Below the pieces are notes generated by a model. That model was not told the DNA's origin, did no database searches, and saw only the letters and a program-made list of their open reading frames with translations. This document shows positions 39,851 through 49,264 of a DNA stretch of 64,000 bases, one piece after another. Position 1 is the stretch's first letter. Every line of letters starts with the position of its first letter. Position numbers and translations under genes: made by a program. Source of the DNA: Atlantibacter sp. RC6 (lineage in GTDB: Bacteria; Pseudomonadota; Gammaproteobacteria; Enterobacterales; Enterobacteriaceae); assembly GCF_014193285.1 (NCBI RefSeq), contig NZ_JACHZE010000003.1, forward strand, positions 234,173 through 298,172, given 5' to 3'.

Positions 39851-41163
39851 GGCTGTTTCGCCGCAGCCATCAGCGCTTCGATATCATCGGGGCGCTTCAC
39901 CACGCTTGCCGTCAGGTTTTCATTGCCGGTTGCGGTGATCAGGATGTCGTCTTCAACCCGGATGCCGATACCGCGGTACTGCGGCGGCACGTCGGCGTCC
40001 GGCGCGATATACAGACCCGGCTCCACGGTGATCACCATGCCCGGCTCCAGGGTGCGGGAGCGATCCGGGCCGTACACGCCGACGTCGTGCACATCCAGCC
40101 CCAGCCAGTGGCTTAAGCCGTGCATAAAGTAAGGGCGGTGGGCGTTTTCGCTAATCAGCTGATCGACCTCGCCTTTCAGGATGCCCAGCTTCACCAGGCC
40201 GGTAACCATGATGCGCACCACCTCTTGCGTGACGTCCTGCATTGAGGTGCCTGGGCGATACAGCTCAAGCGCCGCGTCCAGCGAGGCCAGTACGATGTCA
40301 TAGATTTCGCGCTGCGGCTGGGTGAATTTACCGTTGATCGGGAAGGTACGGGTGATGTCGCCCGCATAGCCCTGGTATTCGCAACCCGCGTCGATCAGCA
40401 CCAGTTCGCCATCCTGCAACAGCGATTCATTTTCGGTGTAATGCAAAATGCAGCCGTTTTCTCCGCCGCCGACAATGGTGTTATAAGACGGGAAGCGAGC
40501 GCCATGGCGGTTGAATTCGTGAAGGATTTCCCCTTCAAGCTGATATTCAAACATCCCCGGCCGGCATTTTTCCATCGCCCGGGTATGGGCCAGCGCAGTG
40601 ATTTCTCCGGCGCGGCGCAGCACGGCGATCTCTTCTTCGGATTTGAACAGGCGCATTTCATGCACCCACGGACGCCAGTCGGTCAGCGTGGCGGGCGCAG
40701 TCAGATTCTGGCGCGAGCCGCGACGCAGTTTATCCAGCGCGTGGAACACGGCCGCGTCAGCAAAATCGTACTGGCCCTGGGCGTGGTACACCACGTCTAG
40801 CCCGTTCAATAGCTGGAATAACTGCTCGTTGAGTTCATCCCAGGCAAGCGCGCGATCTACCGCCAGCTTTTCCGGGGCGGCCTCCTGCCCCAGACGGCGG
40901 CCAAACCAGATTTCGGCGGTTTTATCGCGCACCCGGTTAAACAACACGCTGTGGTTGTGGGTATCGTCGCTTTTGATTAGCACCAGCAGGGCTTCGGGTT
41001 CGTTAAACCCGGTGAAGTACCAGAAATCGCTGTTCTGGCGGAAGGGGTATTCGCTGTCGGCGCTGCGGGTAACTTCCGGCGCGGCGAAGATCAACGCGGC
41101 GCTGCCTGGCGCCATTTTAGCCAGTAATTGCTGGCGACGACGAAGGAATTCCTGTTGGGTCAT
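39847..41163 (-). CDS. pepP: Xaa-Pro aminopeptidase PepP
   Basis: A 438-residue dimanganese aminopeptidase P that removes N-terminal residues preceding proline. Metal ligands of the pita-bread fold are seen in LIDAGCEYQGYAGDITRTF (two Asp), HGLSHWLGLDVHD (His), VEPGLY (Glu) and GIRVEDD (Glu). The start at 41163 (MTQQEF) has GGAGG five bases upstream; the longer open frame overlaps ygfB and is rejected. Confidence 0.94.
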   Translation of the reverse strand: MTQQEFLRRRQQLLAKMAPGSAALIFAAPEVTRSADSEYPFRQNSDFWYFTGFNEPEALLVLIKSDDTHNHSVLFNRVRDKTAEIWFGRRLGQEAAPEKLAVDRALAWDELNEQLFQLLNGLDVVYHAQGQYDFADAAVFHALDKLRRGSRQNLTAPATLTDWRPWVHEMRLFKSEEEIAVLRRAGEITALAHTRAMEKCRPGMFEYQLEGEILHEFNRHGARFPSYNTIVGGGENGCILHYTENESLLQDGELVLIDAGCEYQGYAGDITRTFPINGKFTQPQREIYDIVLASLDAALELYRPGTSMQDVTQEVVRIMVTGLVKLGILKGEVDQLISENAHRPYFMHGLSHWLGLDVHDVGVYGPDRSRTLEPGMVITVEPGLYIAPDADVPPQYRGIGIRVEDDILITATGNENLTASVVKRPDDIEALMAAAKQP

Positions 41164-41188
41164 GGCGCCTCCTACGCGGTGACGAAAA

Positions 41189-41770
41189 TTAATGGAGCGT
41201 CGGTTTACGCACTTCCGGGGCGGTCGGCTGCTGCTGGCGACTAAAGGTGTCGTGGCAAAGCAGCGCGGCAACGCGGACGTACTCGACAATCTCTTCAAGA
41301 GACATCTCTAATTCTTCCTGATCTTCTTCTTCATCGTAACCCAGCTGGGCGATGTTACGCAGATCGTCGATCGCTTCGCCGGTTTCGCCGGTGACTTTAT
41401 CCAGCTTAGTCTGCGTTACGCCGAGGCCCAGCAGGAAGTGGTTAACCCAGCCCGCCAGCGCATCGGCGCGGTCGAATACCGAGACGTCATCCCCTTCCGG
41501 CAGGTAGAGCTGGAACAGGAAACCATCGTCTTCCAGCGAATCACTGGTGGCGGAGTGCATCTGACGCAGCGCCTGCGCCAGGTTCTGGCCGAAGGCCAGA
41601 CCTTCGTTGGTCAGGTCGTGCAACAGCGGCTGCCAGCTGCTGTCATGATTGCCGCCGCACAGCATCCCACTGATGAGGCCATGCATTTCGGCGGGCGTCA
41701 GTCCCACACCCTGTTGGGTGAGTAGCTGGTTAACGTCATCGTAACCAGGTAAAGCGTTCTGTATAGACAT
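41189..41770 (-). CDS. ygfB: UPF0149 family protein YgfB
   Basis: A 193-residue cytoplasmic protein of the YecA/YgfB (UPF0149) family, of unclear biochemical role. It has conserved [13 protein letters not shown] and an acidic patch ([16 protein letters not shown]). The start MSIQN at 41770 matches E. coli; a Met two codons earlier is the alternative. It is first in the ygfB-pepP-ubiH-ubiI run and divergent from zapA. Confidence 0.93.
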   Translation of the reverse strand: MSIQNALPGYDDVNQLLTQQGVGLTPAEMHGLISGMLCGGNHDSSWQPLLHDLTNEGLAFGQNLAQALRQMHSATSDSLEDDGFLFQLYLPEGDDVSVFDRADALAGWVNHFLLGLGVTQTKLDKVTGETGEAIDDLRNIAQLGYDEEEDQEELEMSLEEIVEYVRVAALLCHDTFSRQQQPTAPEVRKPTLH

Positions 41771-41931
41771 GCGCATTCATCGTCGTTGGGAGGAAAAGTT
41801 CGTGTTATGCTACCACTTTGGGCCCTGGGGATACCAGAAAAGGGCTTGTATCTTCATATAAGGGTAGCTATAGTGTCGCCCCTTCGCAGCCCCGGCTGCG
41901 GTAGCAGGCGAGTCAACAGCAGGAAGGTGGA

Positions 41932-42261
41932 ATGTCTGCACAACCAGTCGATATCCAAATTTTTGGGCGTTCACTGCGGGTGAATTGTCCGCCTGAACAA
42001 AAAGATGCGTTGAATCAGGCTGCAGAAGAGCTGAATCAACGGTTGCAAGATTTAAAAGTTCGCACTAGAGTCACAAATACCGAGCAGTTAGTCTTCATCG
42101 CAGCACTGAACATTTGCTATGAACTAACGCAGGAAAAGGCCAAGACGCGCGACTACGCTGAAAGCATGGAACAGCGTATCAGAATGCTCCAGCAGACCAT
42201 TGAACAGGCATTACTTGAGCAAGGTCGCATAAGTGAGAGAACAGGGCCGAAGTTTGAATAA
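41932..42261 (+). CDS. zapA: Cell division protein ZapA
   Basis: A 109-residue FtsZ-associated protein that bundles FtsZ protofilaments at the division ring. An N-terminal globular part ([10 protein letters not shown]) is followed by a C-terminal coiled coil from about residue 70 rich in E, Q and R. AGGAAGG precedes the ATG. Identical in length to E. coli ZapA, directly upstream of ssrS as in E. coli. Confidence 0.95.
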   Translation: MSAQPVDIQIFGRSLRVNCPPEQKDALNQAAEELNQRLQDLKVRTRVTNTEQLVFIAALNICYELTQEKAKTRDYAESMEQRIRMLQQTIEQALLEQGRISERTGPKFE

Positions 42262-42302
42262 CACTTCAGGGTTTACTATGGTAGAGTGACCGTGAAGAAA
42301 AA

Positions 42303-42486
42303 ATTTCTCTGAGATGTTCGCAAGCGGGCCAGTCCCCTGAGCCGATATTTCATACCACAAGAATGTGGCGCTCCATGGTCGGTGAGCATGCTCGGTTCGT
42401 CCGAGAAGCCTTAAGACTATGACGACACATTCACCTTGAACCAAGGGTTCAAGGGTTACAGCCTGCGGCGGCATCTCGGAGATTCC
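42303..42486 (+). ncRNA. ssrS: 6S RNA
   Basis: A 184-nt RNA that mimics an open promoter and traps the sigma-70 RNA polymerase in stationary phase. The 5' end (ATTTCTCTGAGATG) pairs with the 3' end (CATCTCGGAGAT), and the central segments GAGCCGATATTTCATACC and TTCACCTTGAACCAAGGG match E. coli 6S almost exactly. Differences cluster in the apical stem (GCTCCATGGTCGGTGAGC). It is cotranscribed with the cyclo-ligase gene that follows. Confidence 0.96.
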
Positions 42487-42545
42487 CTTCCCTACCTCAT
42501 CAGCTATTTCAACAGCCACACCTTCATACTGAAGGATACTGTTTC

Positions 42546-43145
42546 ATGACCCAACAGCCTTTACCCATTTCCCCACGCCAACACATTCGCCAGCAGATCA
42601 GATTACGCCGAAAATCACTTACCCAGCAGCAACAGTTGCACGCCGCCCAGCAGGGTGCCGCACGCATGATGGCCTTTGCGCCGGTTGTTGAAGCGCACAC
42701 CGTGGCGCTGTTTCTCTCTTTCGATGGCGAACTGGACACCCGGCCTTTAATCGAAGGGCTATGGCGTGCAGGCAAGAAGGTCTATTTGCCGGTACTGCAT
42801 CCGTTTAGCCCGGGAAACTTACTGTTTTTGCGCTACTTCCCCGACAGCGATCTGGTGCTTAATCAGTTTAAAATTCATGAGCCGGTTCTGGATGTGCGCC
42901 ACGTTTTACCGCTTCATAAACTTGATGTACTGGTGACGCCGCTGGTGGCGTTTGATTCCGCCGGGCAGCGTCTCGGCATGGGCGGCGGCTTTTATGACCG
43001 CACGCTCCAGAACTGGCGCGAGCATGGCCTGTTTCCGGTAGGTTACGCCCATGATTGCCAGCACGTGGAATCACTGCCGGTTGAAGAGTGGGATATCCCA
43101 TTGCCCGCCGTAATCACCCCGACCGCCACCTGGCAGTGGCCATAA
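42546..43145 (+). CDS. fau: 5-formyltetrahydrofolate cyclo-ligase
   Basis: A 199-residue enzyme converting 5-formyl-THF to 5,10-methenyl-THF with ATP. The signature LGMGGGFYDRTL lies near residue 140 and FLSFDGELDTRPL near 60. It matches E. coli YgfA (Fau). The start at 42546 follows AAGGA by nine bases and adds about 17 residues to the form I remember for E. coli; the next conserved start would lose the basic IRQQIRLRRK segment, so I keep it. It sits 59 bases after 6S RNA, linked to persister and biofilm phenotypes in E. coli. Confidence 0.92.
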   Translation: MTQQPLPISPRQHIRQQIRLRRKSLTQQQQLHAAQQGAARMMAFAPVVEAHTVALFLSFDGELDTRPLIEGLWRAGKKVYLPVLHPFSPGNLLFLRYFPDSDLVLNQFKIHEPVLDVRHVLPLHKLDVLVTPLVAFDSAGQRLGMGGGFYDRTLQNWREHGLFPVGYAHDCQHVESLPVEEWDIPLPAVITPTATWQWP

Positions 43146-43166
43146 AAAAGCCCACCGAAGTGGGCT
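43144..43166. terminator. Terminator between fau and serA
   Basis: AGCCCAC (43149/50-43155) and GTGGGCT (43160-43166) form a stem around CGAA. On the minus strand it is followed by a T run, so it mainly ends serA; it also overlaps the fau stop. Confidence 0.82.
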
Positions 43167-43182
43167 ATTACGCTTACGAAAA

Positions 43183-44421
43183 TCAGTACAGCAGACGCGC
43201 GCGGATGGTGCCCGGAATCGCTTTCATCGCCTGTAGCGCGTTATGCGCCACATCTTCTTCCGCATCAATGTCGATCACCACGTAACCCATTTGCGAGGTG
43301 GTCTGTAGATACTGGGCCGCGATGTTCACGCCCTGCTCGGCGAAGATCTGGTTGATGGCGGTCAGAATACCCGGGCGGTTTTCGTGAATGTGCAGCAAAC
43401 GGCTGACGCGGCCTTCATGCAGCGGCAGTGATACTTCCGGGAAGTTCACGGCAGAGAGGGTCGATCCGTTATCGGAATACTTCGCCAGTTTGCCCGCCAC
43501 TTCGAGGCCGATGTTTTCCTGCGCTTCCTGGGTGGAGCCGCCGACATGCGGCGTCAGGATCACGTTATCGAATTCGCACAGCGGCGAGTTAAACGGATCG
43601 CTGTTGGTCGCCGGTTCGGTCGGGAATACGTCAATAGCCGCACCCGCCAGATGTTTACGTGACAGCGCATCGCACAGCGCCGGAATATCCACCACGGTGC
43701 CGCGCGCGGCGTTGATCAGCAGCGAGCCGGGCTTCATCAGCGCCAGTTGTTCCGCGCCGATCATATCTTTAGTAGAGGCGTTTTCCGGCACATGCAGGCT
43801 GACCACGTCGCTCATGTTCAGGAGGTCAGAGAGATGATGCACCTGAGTGGCGTTGCCCAGCGGCAGCTTGCTTTCGATATCATAGAAAAAGACGTGCATC
43901 CCCAGCGATTCCGCCAGAATGCCCAACTGGGTACCGATGTGGCCGTAACCGATAATGCCCAGCTTTTTACCACGCGCTTCAAAAGAGCCCGCCGCCTGCT
44001 TATTCCAGATACCGCGGTGTGCTTTGGCATTCGCTTCAGGAATGCCGCGCAGCAGCAGCAGCAGTTCGCCGATCACCAGTTCGGCGACCGAACGGGTATT
44101 TGAGAACGGCGCGTTAAACACCGGCACGCCGCGACGCGCCGCCGCCTGCAAATCAACCTGGTTGGTGCCGATGCAGAAACAGCCTACCGCCACCAGTTTT
44201 TCCGCCGCAGCGAAGATCTCTTCAGTGAGATGAGTGCGGGATCGCAGGCCGATGAAATGGGCATCACGGATGGACTCTTTCAGTTGCTCGCTGTCCAGCG
44301 CGCCTTTGTGATATTCGATATTGGTATACCCTGCTGCGCGCAGGCTATCGATGGCTTTCTGGTGAACACCTTCCACCAGTAAGAATTTAATCTTGTCTTT
44401 TTCCAGTGATACTTTTGCCAT
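43183..44421 (-). CDS. serA: D-3-phosphoglycerate dehydrogenase SerA
   Basis: A 412-residue enzyme for the first committed step of serine synthesis, oxidising 3-phosphoglycerate with NAD. The nucleotide loop GYGHIGTQLG lies near residue 158, the catalytic His in LTPHVGGSTQEA near 294, and a C-terminal ACT domain (ENRPGILTAIN) binds serine for feedback inhibition. The terminal LLY matches E. coli. Upstream 270 bases separate it from rpiA and contain a CRP-like site. Confidence 0.95.
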   Translation of the reverse strand: MAKVSLEKDKIKFLLVEGVHQKAIDSLRAAGYTNIEYHKGALDSEQLKESIRDAHFIGLRSRTHLTEEIFAAAEKLVAVGCFCIGTNQVDLQAAARRGVPVFNAPFSNTRSVAELVIGELLLLLRGIPEANAKAHRGIWNKQAAGSFEARGKKLGIIGYGHIGTQLGILAESLGMHVFFYDIESKLPLGNATQVHHLSDLLNMSDVVSLHVPENASTKDMIGAEQLALMKPGSLLINAARGTVVDIPALCDALSRKHLAGAAIDVFPTEPATNSDPFNSPLCEFDNVILTPHVGGSTQEAQENIGLEVAGKLAKYSDNGSTLSAVNFPEVSLPLHEGRVSRLLHIHENRPGILTAINQIFAEQGVNIAAQYLQTTSQMGYVVIDIDAEEDVAHNALQAMKAIPGTIRARLLY

Positions 44422-44618
44422 TTCCCGACCCTGTTATTCTGAGCTGATGTTGTGCTGGGTAATAAGTCACCCTTCTGCCAACATATCAAAATTTCGCGGC
44501 CCGGCAATATGAACGTTTGCGTCACGATTTTGAAGAAATATCATCCAACTGCAAAAGCCAGAATAAAATATTGCCCGAAAGAATAAAGACGAAAGGAATG
44601 ACAGGAGTGCGTGGGAAT

Positions 44619-44634
44619 TGTGACAGATGTCACC
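44619..44634. promoter_or_regulatory. CRP-like site upstream of serA
   Basis: TGTGA-CAGATG-TCACC matches nine of ten CRP consensus bases and lies inside a longer imperfect palindrome (GGAATT ... AAATTCC). E. coli serA is known to be controlled by CRP and Lrp. Confidence 0.55.
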
Positions 44635-44691
44635 AAATTCCGTGGGGGAAATTTTTTTTCTGAAACAGGGCACTTTCATGCCCCGCTCAGA

Positions 44692-45351
44692 TCATTTCAC
44701 GATGGTTTTCACGCCGTCGGCGGTACCGATCAGCGCCACATCTGCGCCACGATTTGCAAACAGCCCCACGGTCACCACGCCCGGAATGCTGTTAATGGCA
44801 TTCTCCAGCGCCACAGGGTCAATGATTTCAAGGCCATGCACATCAAGGATCACGTTGCCGTTATCGGTCAACACGCCCTGGCGGTACTCCGGACGGCCAC
44901 CCAGTTTAACCAGCTGACGTGCCACACAGCTGCGCGCCATCGGGATCACTTCCACCGGCAGCGGGAATGCGCCAAGGATATCCACCTGTTTGGAGGCATC
45001 CGCGATACAGATAAATTTCTCCGCCACCGAAGCAATGATTTTCTCGCGGGTTAACGCCGCGCCACCGCCTTTGATCATCTGCATATGGCCATTGATCTCG
45101 TCGGCGCCATCCACGTAGATGCCCAGCGAATCGACTTCATTGAGATCATAAACGGTGATGCCGAGCGCTTTCAGTTTTTCGGTGGAAGCATCTGAGCTTG
45201 AAACGGCCCCATCAATTTGATGTTTGATGGTGCCAAGCGCGTCAATAAAATGTGCGGCGGTCGATCCTGTTCCCACTCCTACGATGGTGCCGGGCTGCAC
45301 GTACTGGAGCGCTGCCCAACCCACTGCTTTTTTCAGTTCATCCTGCGTCAT
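44692..45351 (-). CDS. rpiA: Ribose-5-phosphate isomerase A
   Basis: A 219-residue enzyme interconverting ribose 5-phosphate and ribulose 5-phosphate in the pentose phosphate pathway. Active-site segments [17 protein letters not shown] and [11 protein letters not shown] are all present. The start at 45351 (MTQDELK) matches E. coli exactly; an additional 15 in-frame codons upstream are not conserved. It is divergent from argP. Confidence 0.96.
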   Translation of the reverse strand: MTQDELKKAVGWAALQYVQPGTIVGVGTGSTAAHFIDALGTIKHQIDGAVSSSDASTEKLKALGITVYDLNEVDSLGIYVDGADEINGHMQMIKGGGAALTREKIIASVAEKFICIADASKQVDILGAFPLPVEVIPMARSCVARQLVKLGGRPEYRQGVLTDNGNVILDVHGLEIIDPVALENAINSIPGVVTVGLFANRGADVALIGTADGVKTIVK

Positions 45352-45529
45352 GGTCTTTTGCCTGTGGTATGAAATCTGTGGCGCATTATAGAACAAGGCG
45401 TGACGAAAAGGGGTATCTATTGGCGCGGCAAATCTCTGCCAGATTCTGTTTTTGTCGATAACGCCGGGAAAATTATGTCATAGTGCCCGGTAGTGCAGAT
45501 TATCAGGAATTCAGGAGCAGCCCCGAGAC

Positions 45530-46423
45530 ATGAAACGCCCGGACTACAGAACATTGCAGGCGCTGGACGCAGTCATTCGTGAACGCGGTTTTGAGCGCGC
45601 GGCGCAGAAGCTGTGCATTACTCAATCCGCGGTATCGCAGCGGATAAAGCAACTGGAGAATCTGTTCGGCCAGCCGCTGCTGGTGCGTACTGTGCCCCCC
45701 CGCCCAACCGAACAGGGGCAAAAGCTGCTGGCGCTGCTGCGCCAGGTGGAGCTGCTGGAAGACGAGTGGCTGGGGGATGAGCAAACCGGTTCGACGCCGC
45801 TGTTGTTATCGCTGGCGGTTAACGCCGACAGTCTGGCGACGTGGCTGCTGCCGGCGTTAGCGCCGGTGCTGGTGGATTCCCCCATTCGCCTCAATCTTCA
45901 GGTCGAAGATGAAACCCGCACCCAGGAACGTCTGCGGCGCGGCGAAGTGGTGGGCGCGGTGAGTATTCAGCCCCAGCCGCTGCCGAGCTGCCTGGTGGAT
46001 CAACTGGGGGCGCTGGATTACCTGTTTGTGGCATCCAAAGCCTTCGCGGAACGCTATTTTCCCAACGGCGTCACTCGCGCCGCATTACTGAAAGCTCCCG
46101 CCGTGGCGTTCGATCATCTGGACGACATGCACCAGGCCTTTTTACAGCAAAACTTCGATTTGTCGCCAGGCAGCGTACCCTGCCACATCGTCAACTCCTC
46201 GGAAGCTTTTGTGCAGCTGGCGCGCCAGGGGACAACCTGCTGTATGATCCCCCACTTGCAGATTGAAAAAGAGCTGGCAAGCGGCGAGCTGATCGACCTG
46301 ACGCCCGGGCTTTTCCAGCGCCGGATGCTCTACTGGCACCGCTTTGCGCCGGAAAGCCGCATGATGCGCAACGTCACCGATGCGCTGCTGGAGTATGGTC
46401 ACAAGGTGTTGCGCCAGGTATAA
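45530..46423 (+). CDS. argP: LysR-type regulator ArgP
   Basis: A 297-residue LysR-family regulator, identical in length to E. coli ArgP (IciA). The HTH is at about residues 18-38 ([20 protein letters not shown]), followed by a periplasmic-binding-like effector domain. With arginine it activates argO, and with lysine it traps RNA polymerase there. argO is 900 bases away in this window. Confidence 0.94.
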   Translation: MKRPDYRTLQALDAVIRERGFERAAQKLCITQSAVSQRIKQLENLFGQPLLVRTVPPRPTEQGQKLLALLRQVELLEDEWLGDEQTGSTPLLLSLAVNADSLATWLLPALAPVLVDSPIRLNLQVEDETRTQERLRRGEVVGAVSIQPQPLPSCLVDQLGALDYLFVASKAFAERYFPNGVTRAALLKAPAVAFDHLDDMHQAFLQQNFDLSPGSVPCHIVNSSEAFVQLARQGTTCCMIPHLQIEKELASGELIDLTPGLFQRRMLYWHRFAPESRMMRNVTDALLEYGHKVLRQV

Positions 46424-46450
46424 AAAAACCCGCCGGCTGGCGGGTTTTTA
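46422..46450. terminator. Bidirectional terminator between argP and yggE
   Basis: AACCCGCC and GGCGGGTT form an 8-bp stem around GGCT, flanked by an A run on the left and a T run on the right. It serves convergent argP and yggE and overlaps the argP stop. Confidence 0.88.
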
Positions 46451-46453
46451 TTA

Positions 46454-47224
46454 TTACTGCGCGGTTTGCGAAGGGGTGGATGTCGCAGGCTGCGACGGCG
46501 TAGTGCTCTGCCCCTGGCCTGGCTGGAGTTCAAACACCACATCCACCTGATCGTCAAACTGGATAGTGGGCTGTTCGTAGGTTTCCTGAGCCGATACCGC
46601 AGGCGCGGCGTCCGCTTTCATCATCCGAACCATCGGGCTCGGCTGGTAGTTGGAAACGTGATAACGCACGCTGTAAACCGGCCCGAGTTTGCCTTTGAAG
46701 CCTTCCGCCAGCTGTTGCGCCTGGTGGGTAGCATCATCAATCGCCGCTTTACGCGCTTTATCTTTGTACTGCTCCGGGTCGGCTACCGCTAACGAGACCG
46801 CACGGATTTCGTTAAGTCCCGCTTTTAATGCCCCGTCGAGCAGGTTGTTAAGCTTGTCGAGCTGGCGCACGGTCACTTCGACGGTGCGGATGGCGCGATA
46901 GCCTTTAAGAATGCTTTTGCCGTTCTGGTAGTCGTAATCCGGCTGAGTGCGCAAATTCGCCGAATTGATATCTTTTTTCTCTACCCCGTTTTCCTGCAGG
47001 AAAGTGAGATATTGCGCAACGCGATCGTCAGCCTGTTTTTTGGCTGCGGCGGCGTCTTTAGCTGAAACATTCACTTCGATAGCGAGTGTCGCGATATCCG
47101 GCACGGCATCGACGCTGGCCGTCCCTGACGTCACGATATGTGGGCCGTTCGGCAGTTCGTTCGCCTGCACGCCACCCGCGCCTAATCCAATCATTGCCGC
47201 CAGGGCCATCACTTTAAACTTCAC
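46454..47224 (-). CDS. yggE: SIMPL-domain periplasmic protein YggE
   Basis: A 256-residue periplasmic protein of the SIMPL (DUF541) family with a role in oxidative-stress tolerance reported for E. coli. A signal peptide covers residues 1-22 (cleavage after QA). The start is GTG 47224, eight bases after GGAGG, matching the E. coli N-terminus (MKFKV). The C-terminal tail (QGQSTTPSQPATSTPSQTAQ region) is low-complexity and about ten residues longer than in E. coli. Confidence 0.9.
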   Translation of the reverse strand: MKFKVMALAAMIGLGAGGVQANELPNGPHIVTSGTASVDAVPDIATLAIEVNVSAKDAAAAKKQADDRVAQYLTFLQENGVEKKDINSANLRTQPDYDYQNGKSILKGYRAIRTVEVTVRQLDKLNNLLDGALKAGLNEIRAVSLAVADPEQYKDKARKAAIDDATHQAQQLAEGFKGKLGPVYSVRYHVSNYQPSPMVRMMKADAAPAVSAQETYEQPTIQFDDQVDVVFELQPGQGQSTTPSQPATSTPSQTAQ

Positions 47225-47324
47225 TGTTCTTCCTCCGTGTACGTTCCAAAACAAACGCCCGGAAATAATACGAGCGCCACGTGCAAGCTTAGCCGCTGGC
47301 GGCCGAAAGTCTATAAGAGAAAGA

Positions 47325-47960
47325 TTAGTTAATCAGGTGTGACAGGTGGTTAACGCCCTCTTTCGCCAGTTGGAAAGCAATTACCCACATCACCAACCCC
47401 ACGATGCCATTGATAATACGCTGCGCTTTAGCCGTGCGCAGACGCGGCGCCAGCCAGGCGGCCAGCAGCGCAAGTCCAAAAAACCACAGGAACGACGCGC
47501 TGACCGTGCCCAACGCAAAGGCGCGTTTTGGCCCCTCGGCCAGTTGGCTGCCTAAGCTGCCCAACACCACAAAAGTATCCAGATAAACATGCGGATTCAG
47601 CCAGGTCACCGCCAACAGCGTACCGATAATACGCAGCCGGCCCTGGCGCATCACTTCGGCGTTGGCCAGCTCGATATTCTGGCTCATGGCAGTGCGAAAC
47701 GCGCCCCAGCCGTACCACAGCAAAAAACCAACGCCGCCCCAGGTCACCAGCGCCAGCAGCCAGGGGGACTGCATCAGAATTGCGCTGCCGCCAAAAATCC
47801 CCGCGCAAATCAGCGCTAAATCGCTGATAGCGCATAGCAGGGCAATCATTAAATGGTACTGGCGGCGAATGCCCTGGTTCATCACAAAGGCGTTTTGCGG
47901 GCCTAACGGAAGGATCATGGCCGCGCCCAGAGCAAGCCCTTGAAAATAATAACTTATCAC
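47325..47960 (-). CDS. argO: Arginine exporter ArgO
   Basis: A 211-residue inner-membrane exporter of the LysE family with about six membrane segments. The family motif [19 protein letters not shown] is near the N-terminus and [11 protein letters not shown] lies mid-protein. GTG 47960 has AGGA seven bases upstream and gives exactly the E. coli length; the longer frame adds an unrelated leader. It exports arginine and the toxic analogue canavanine and is activated by ArgP. Confidence 0.94.
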   Translation of the reverse strand: MISYYFQGLALGAAMILPLGPQNAFVMNQGIRRQYHLMIALLCAISDLALICAGIFGGSAILMQSPWLLALVTWGGVGFLLWYGWGAFRTAMSQNIELANAEVMRQGRLRIIGTLLAVTWLNPHVYLDTFVVLGSLGSQLAEGPKRAFALGTVSASFLWFFGLALLAAWLAPRLRTAKAQRIINGIVGLVMWVIAFQLAKEGVNHLSHLIN

Positions 47961-48069
47961 ACTGCTTTCCTGAAATTCACGAGATAAAAAGCAAGTGTAA
48001 TGCGCCGCGCTCATTAGCTCTAACGCAAAGTTTTAATCACTAATAAGCGCGGCTAATAGCCGCAGGCAG

Positions 48070-48093
48070 AAAAAAGCCAGCGAGACGCTGGCT
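48070..48093 (-). terminator. Terminator of mscS
   Basis: AGCCAGCG (48075-48082) pairs with CGCTGGCT (48086-48093), with six T following on the minus strand just after the mscS stop. Confidence 0.82.
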
Positions 48094-48099
48094 CAGGGA

Positions 48100-49065
48100 T
48101 TATTGCGCGTCGGAGGGTTTATCCAGCGACGTCGGTTTGATGTCCTGCGCCGTGGTCTCGGTGATGATAGACGGCTGCTTCGATTGCGGCTTCTCTGCTC
48201 GCGCCTGTTCCTGCTTAGGCTGCGCCAGCTGTTTGACGTTCACATCCATCTGCGGATACGGAATGCTGATGCCCTCGGCGTCCAGCGCTTTTTTAGCGCG
48301 CTCAAGGATATCCCAGTAAACGTCCTGCAAATCACTGCTTTTGCTCCAGGCGCGAACCACGAAGTTGATGGAGGAAGCGCCCAGCTCGTTCATGCGCACC
48401 GTTCTTTCACGATCCGGCAGAATGCGCTCATCGGACATCACAATATCCGTCAGGATCTCGCGAACGCGGTCGATATCCGCGTCGTAAGACACGCCAATCA
48501 CCAGTTCGTTACGGCGCACCGGCTGGCGCGAAAAGTTGATGATGTTGCCTGCGATAATTTTACCGTTCGGCACCACCACATACTTACCGTCGGCGGTAAT
48601 CAGCGTGGTCGAGAAAATCTGCACGTGCTGCACGGTGCCCGCAATCCCACCGAGATCGACATACTCTCCGGCGCGGAACGGACGGAAGGTGACTAACAGT
48701 ACGCCCGCCGCCAGGTTGGACAGCGACCCCTGCAACGCCAGACCCACGGCTAAACCCGCCGCACCCAGTACGGCAATCACCGAGGCCGTTTGCACACCCA
48801 CGCGCCCCAGCGCCGCAATCAGAGTAAACGCGATAATGCCGTAACGCACCAGCGCGGAAAGGAAATCCGCCACGGTGGGATCGATATGACGCGCCAGCAT
48901 CAGCTTGTTGACGGTATTGGAAATCGCGCGCGCCACAATCATCCCCACAATGATGATCGCGATGGCCGCAACGATATTGACTAAATAACTTAACAGTAGC
49001 GCCTGGTTAGTCACCAGCCAGTTGCCAGCACCGTTGATGCTGTCGACAACGTTCAAATCTTCCAT
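48100..49065 (-). CDS. mscS: Small-conductance mechanosensitive channel MscS
   Basis: A 321-residue homoheptameric channel that opens on hypo-osmotic shock. Three N-terminal membrane segments are seen; the pore-lining helix is the Gly/Ala-rich [21 protein letters not shown]. The cytoplasmic beta domain ([14 protein letters not shown]) and the PYPQMDV end of the cage follow. The C-terminus then extends about 35 residues beyond E. coli MscS (286), rich in Q, K, P and T. It is in the same strand run as argO. Confidence 0.93.
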   Translation of the reverse strand: MEDLNVVDSINGAGNWLVTNQALLLSYLVNIVAAIAIIIVGMIVARAISNTVNKLMLARHIDPTVADFLSALVRYGIIAFTLIAALGRVGVQTASVIAVLGAAGLAVGLALQGSLSNLAAGVLLVTFRPFRAGEYVDLGGIAGTVQHVQIFSTTLITADGKYVVVPNGKIIAGNIINFSRQPVRRNELVIGVSYDADIDRVREILTDIVMSDERILPDRERTVRMNELGASSINFVVRAWSKSSDLQDVYWDILERAKKALDAEGISIPYPQMDVNVKQLAQPKQEQARAEKPQSKQPSIITETTAQDIKPTSLDKPSDAQ

Positions 49066-49215
49066 TTAGTGTTCCTTTTGCTATCGCTCAATTTGGCCTT
49101 CATTGCCCCGCTGGGCTTTGAATCACGGTTTATAAAGGGTAAACAAAAACGATTGAGTGTGCCAAGCCGGTCACAAAAATGAGATGCCAGAACGAGTAAT
49201 AGCGGGAAAATTAAG

Positions 49216-49240
49216 AAAAAACCCGCACAAGGCGGGTTTT
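49216..49240. terminator. Terminator of fbaA
   Basis: AACCCGC (49220-49226) pairs with GCGGGTT (49232-49238). The minus-strand side is followed by six T, and the plus side by four T. Confidence 0.82.
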
Positions 49241-49264
49241 ATATACGGGCGTTAGAGCAACAAA

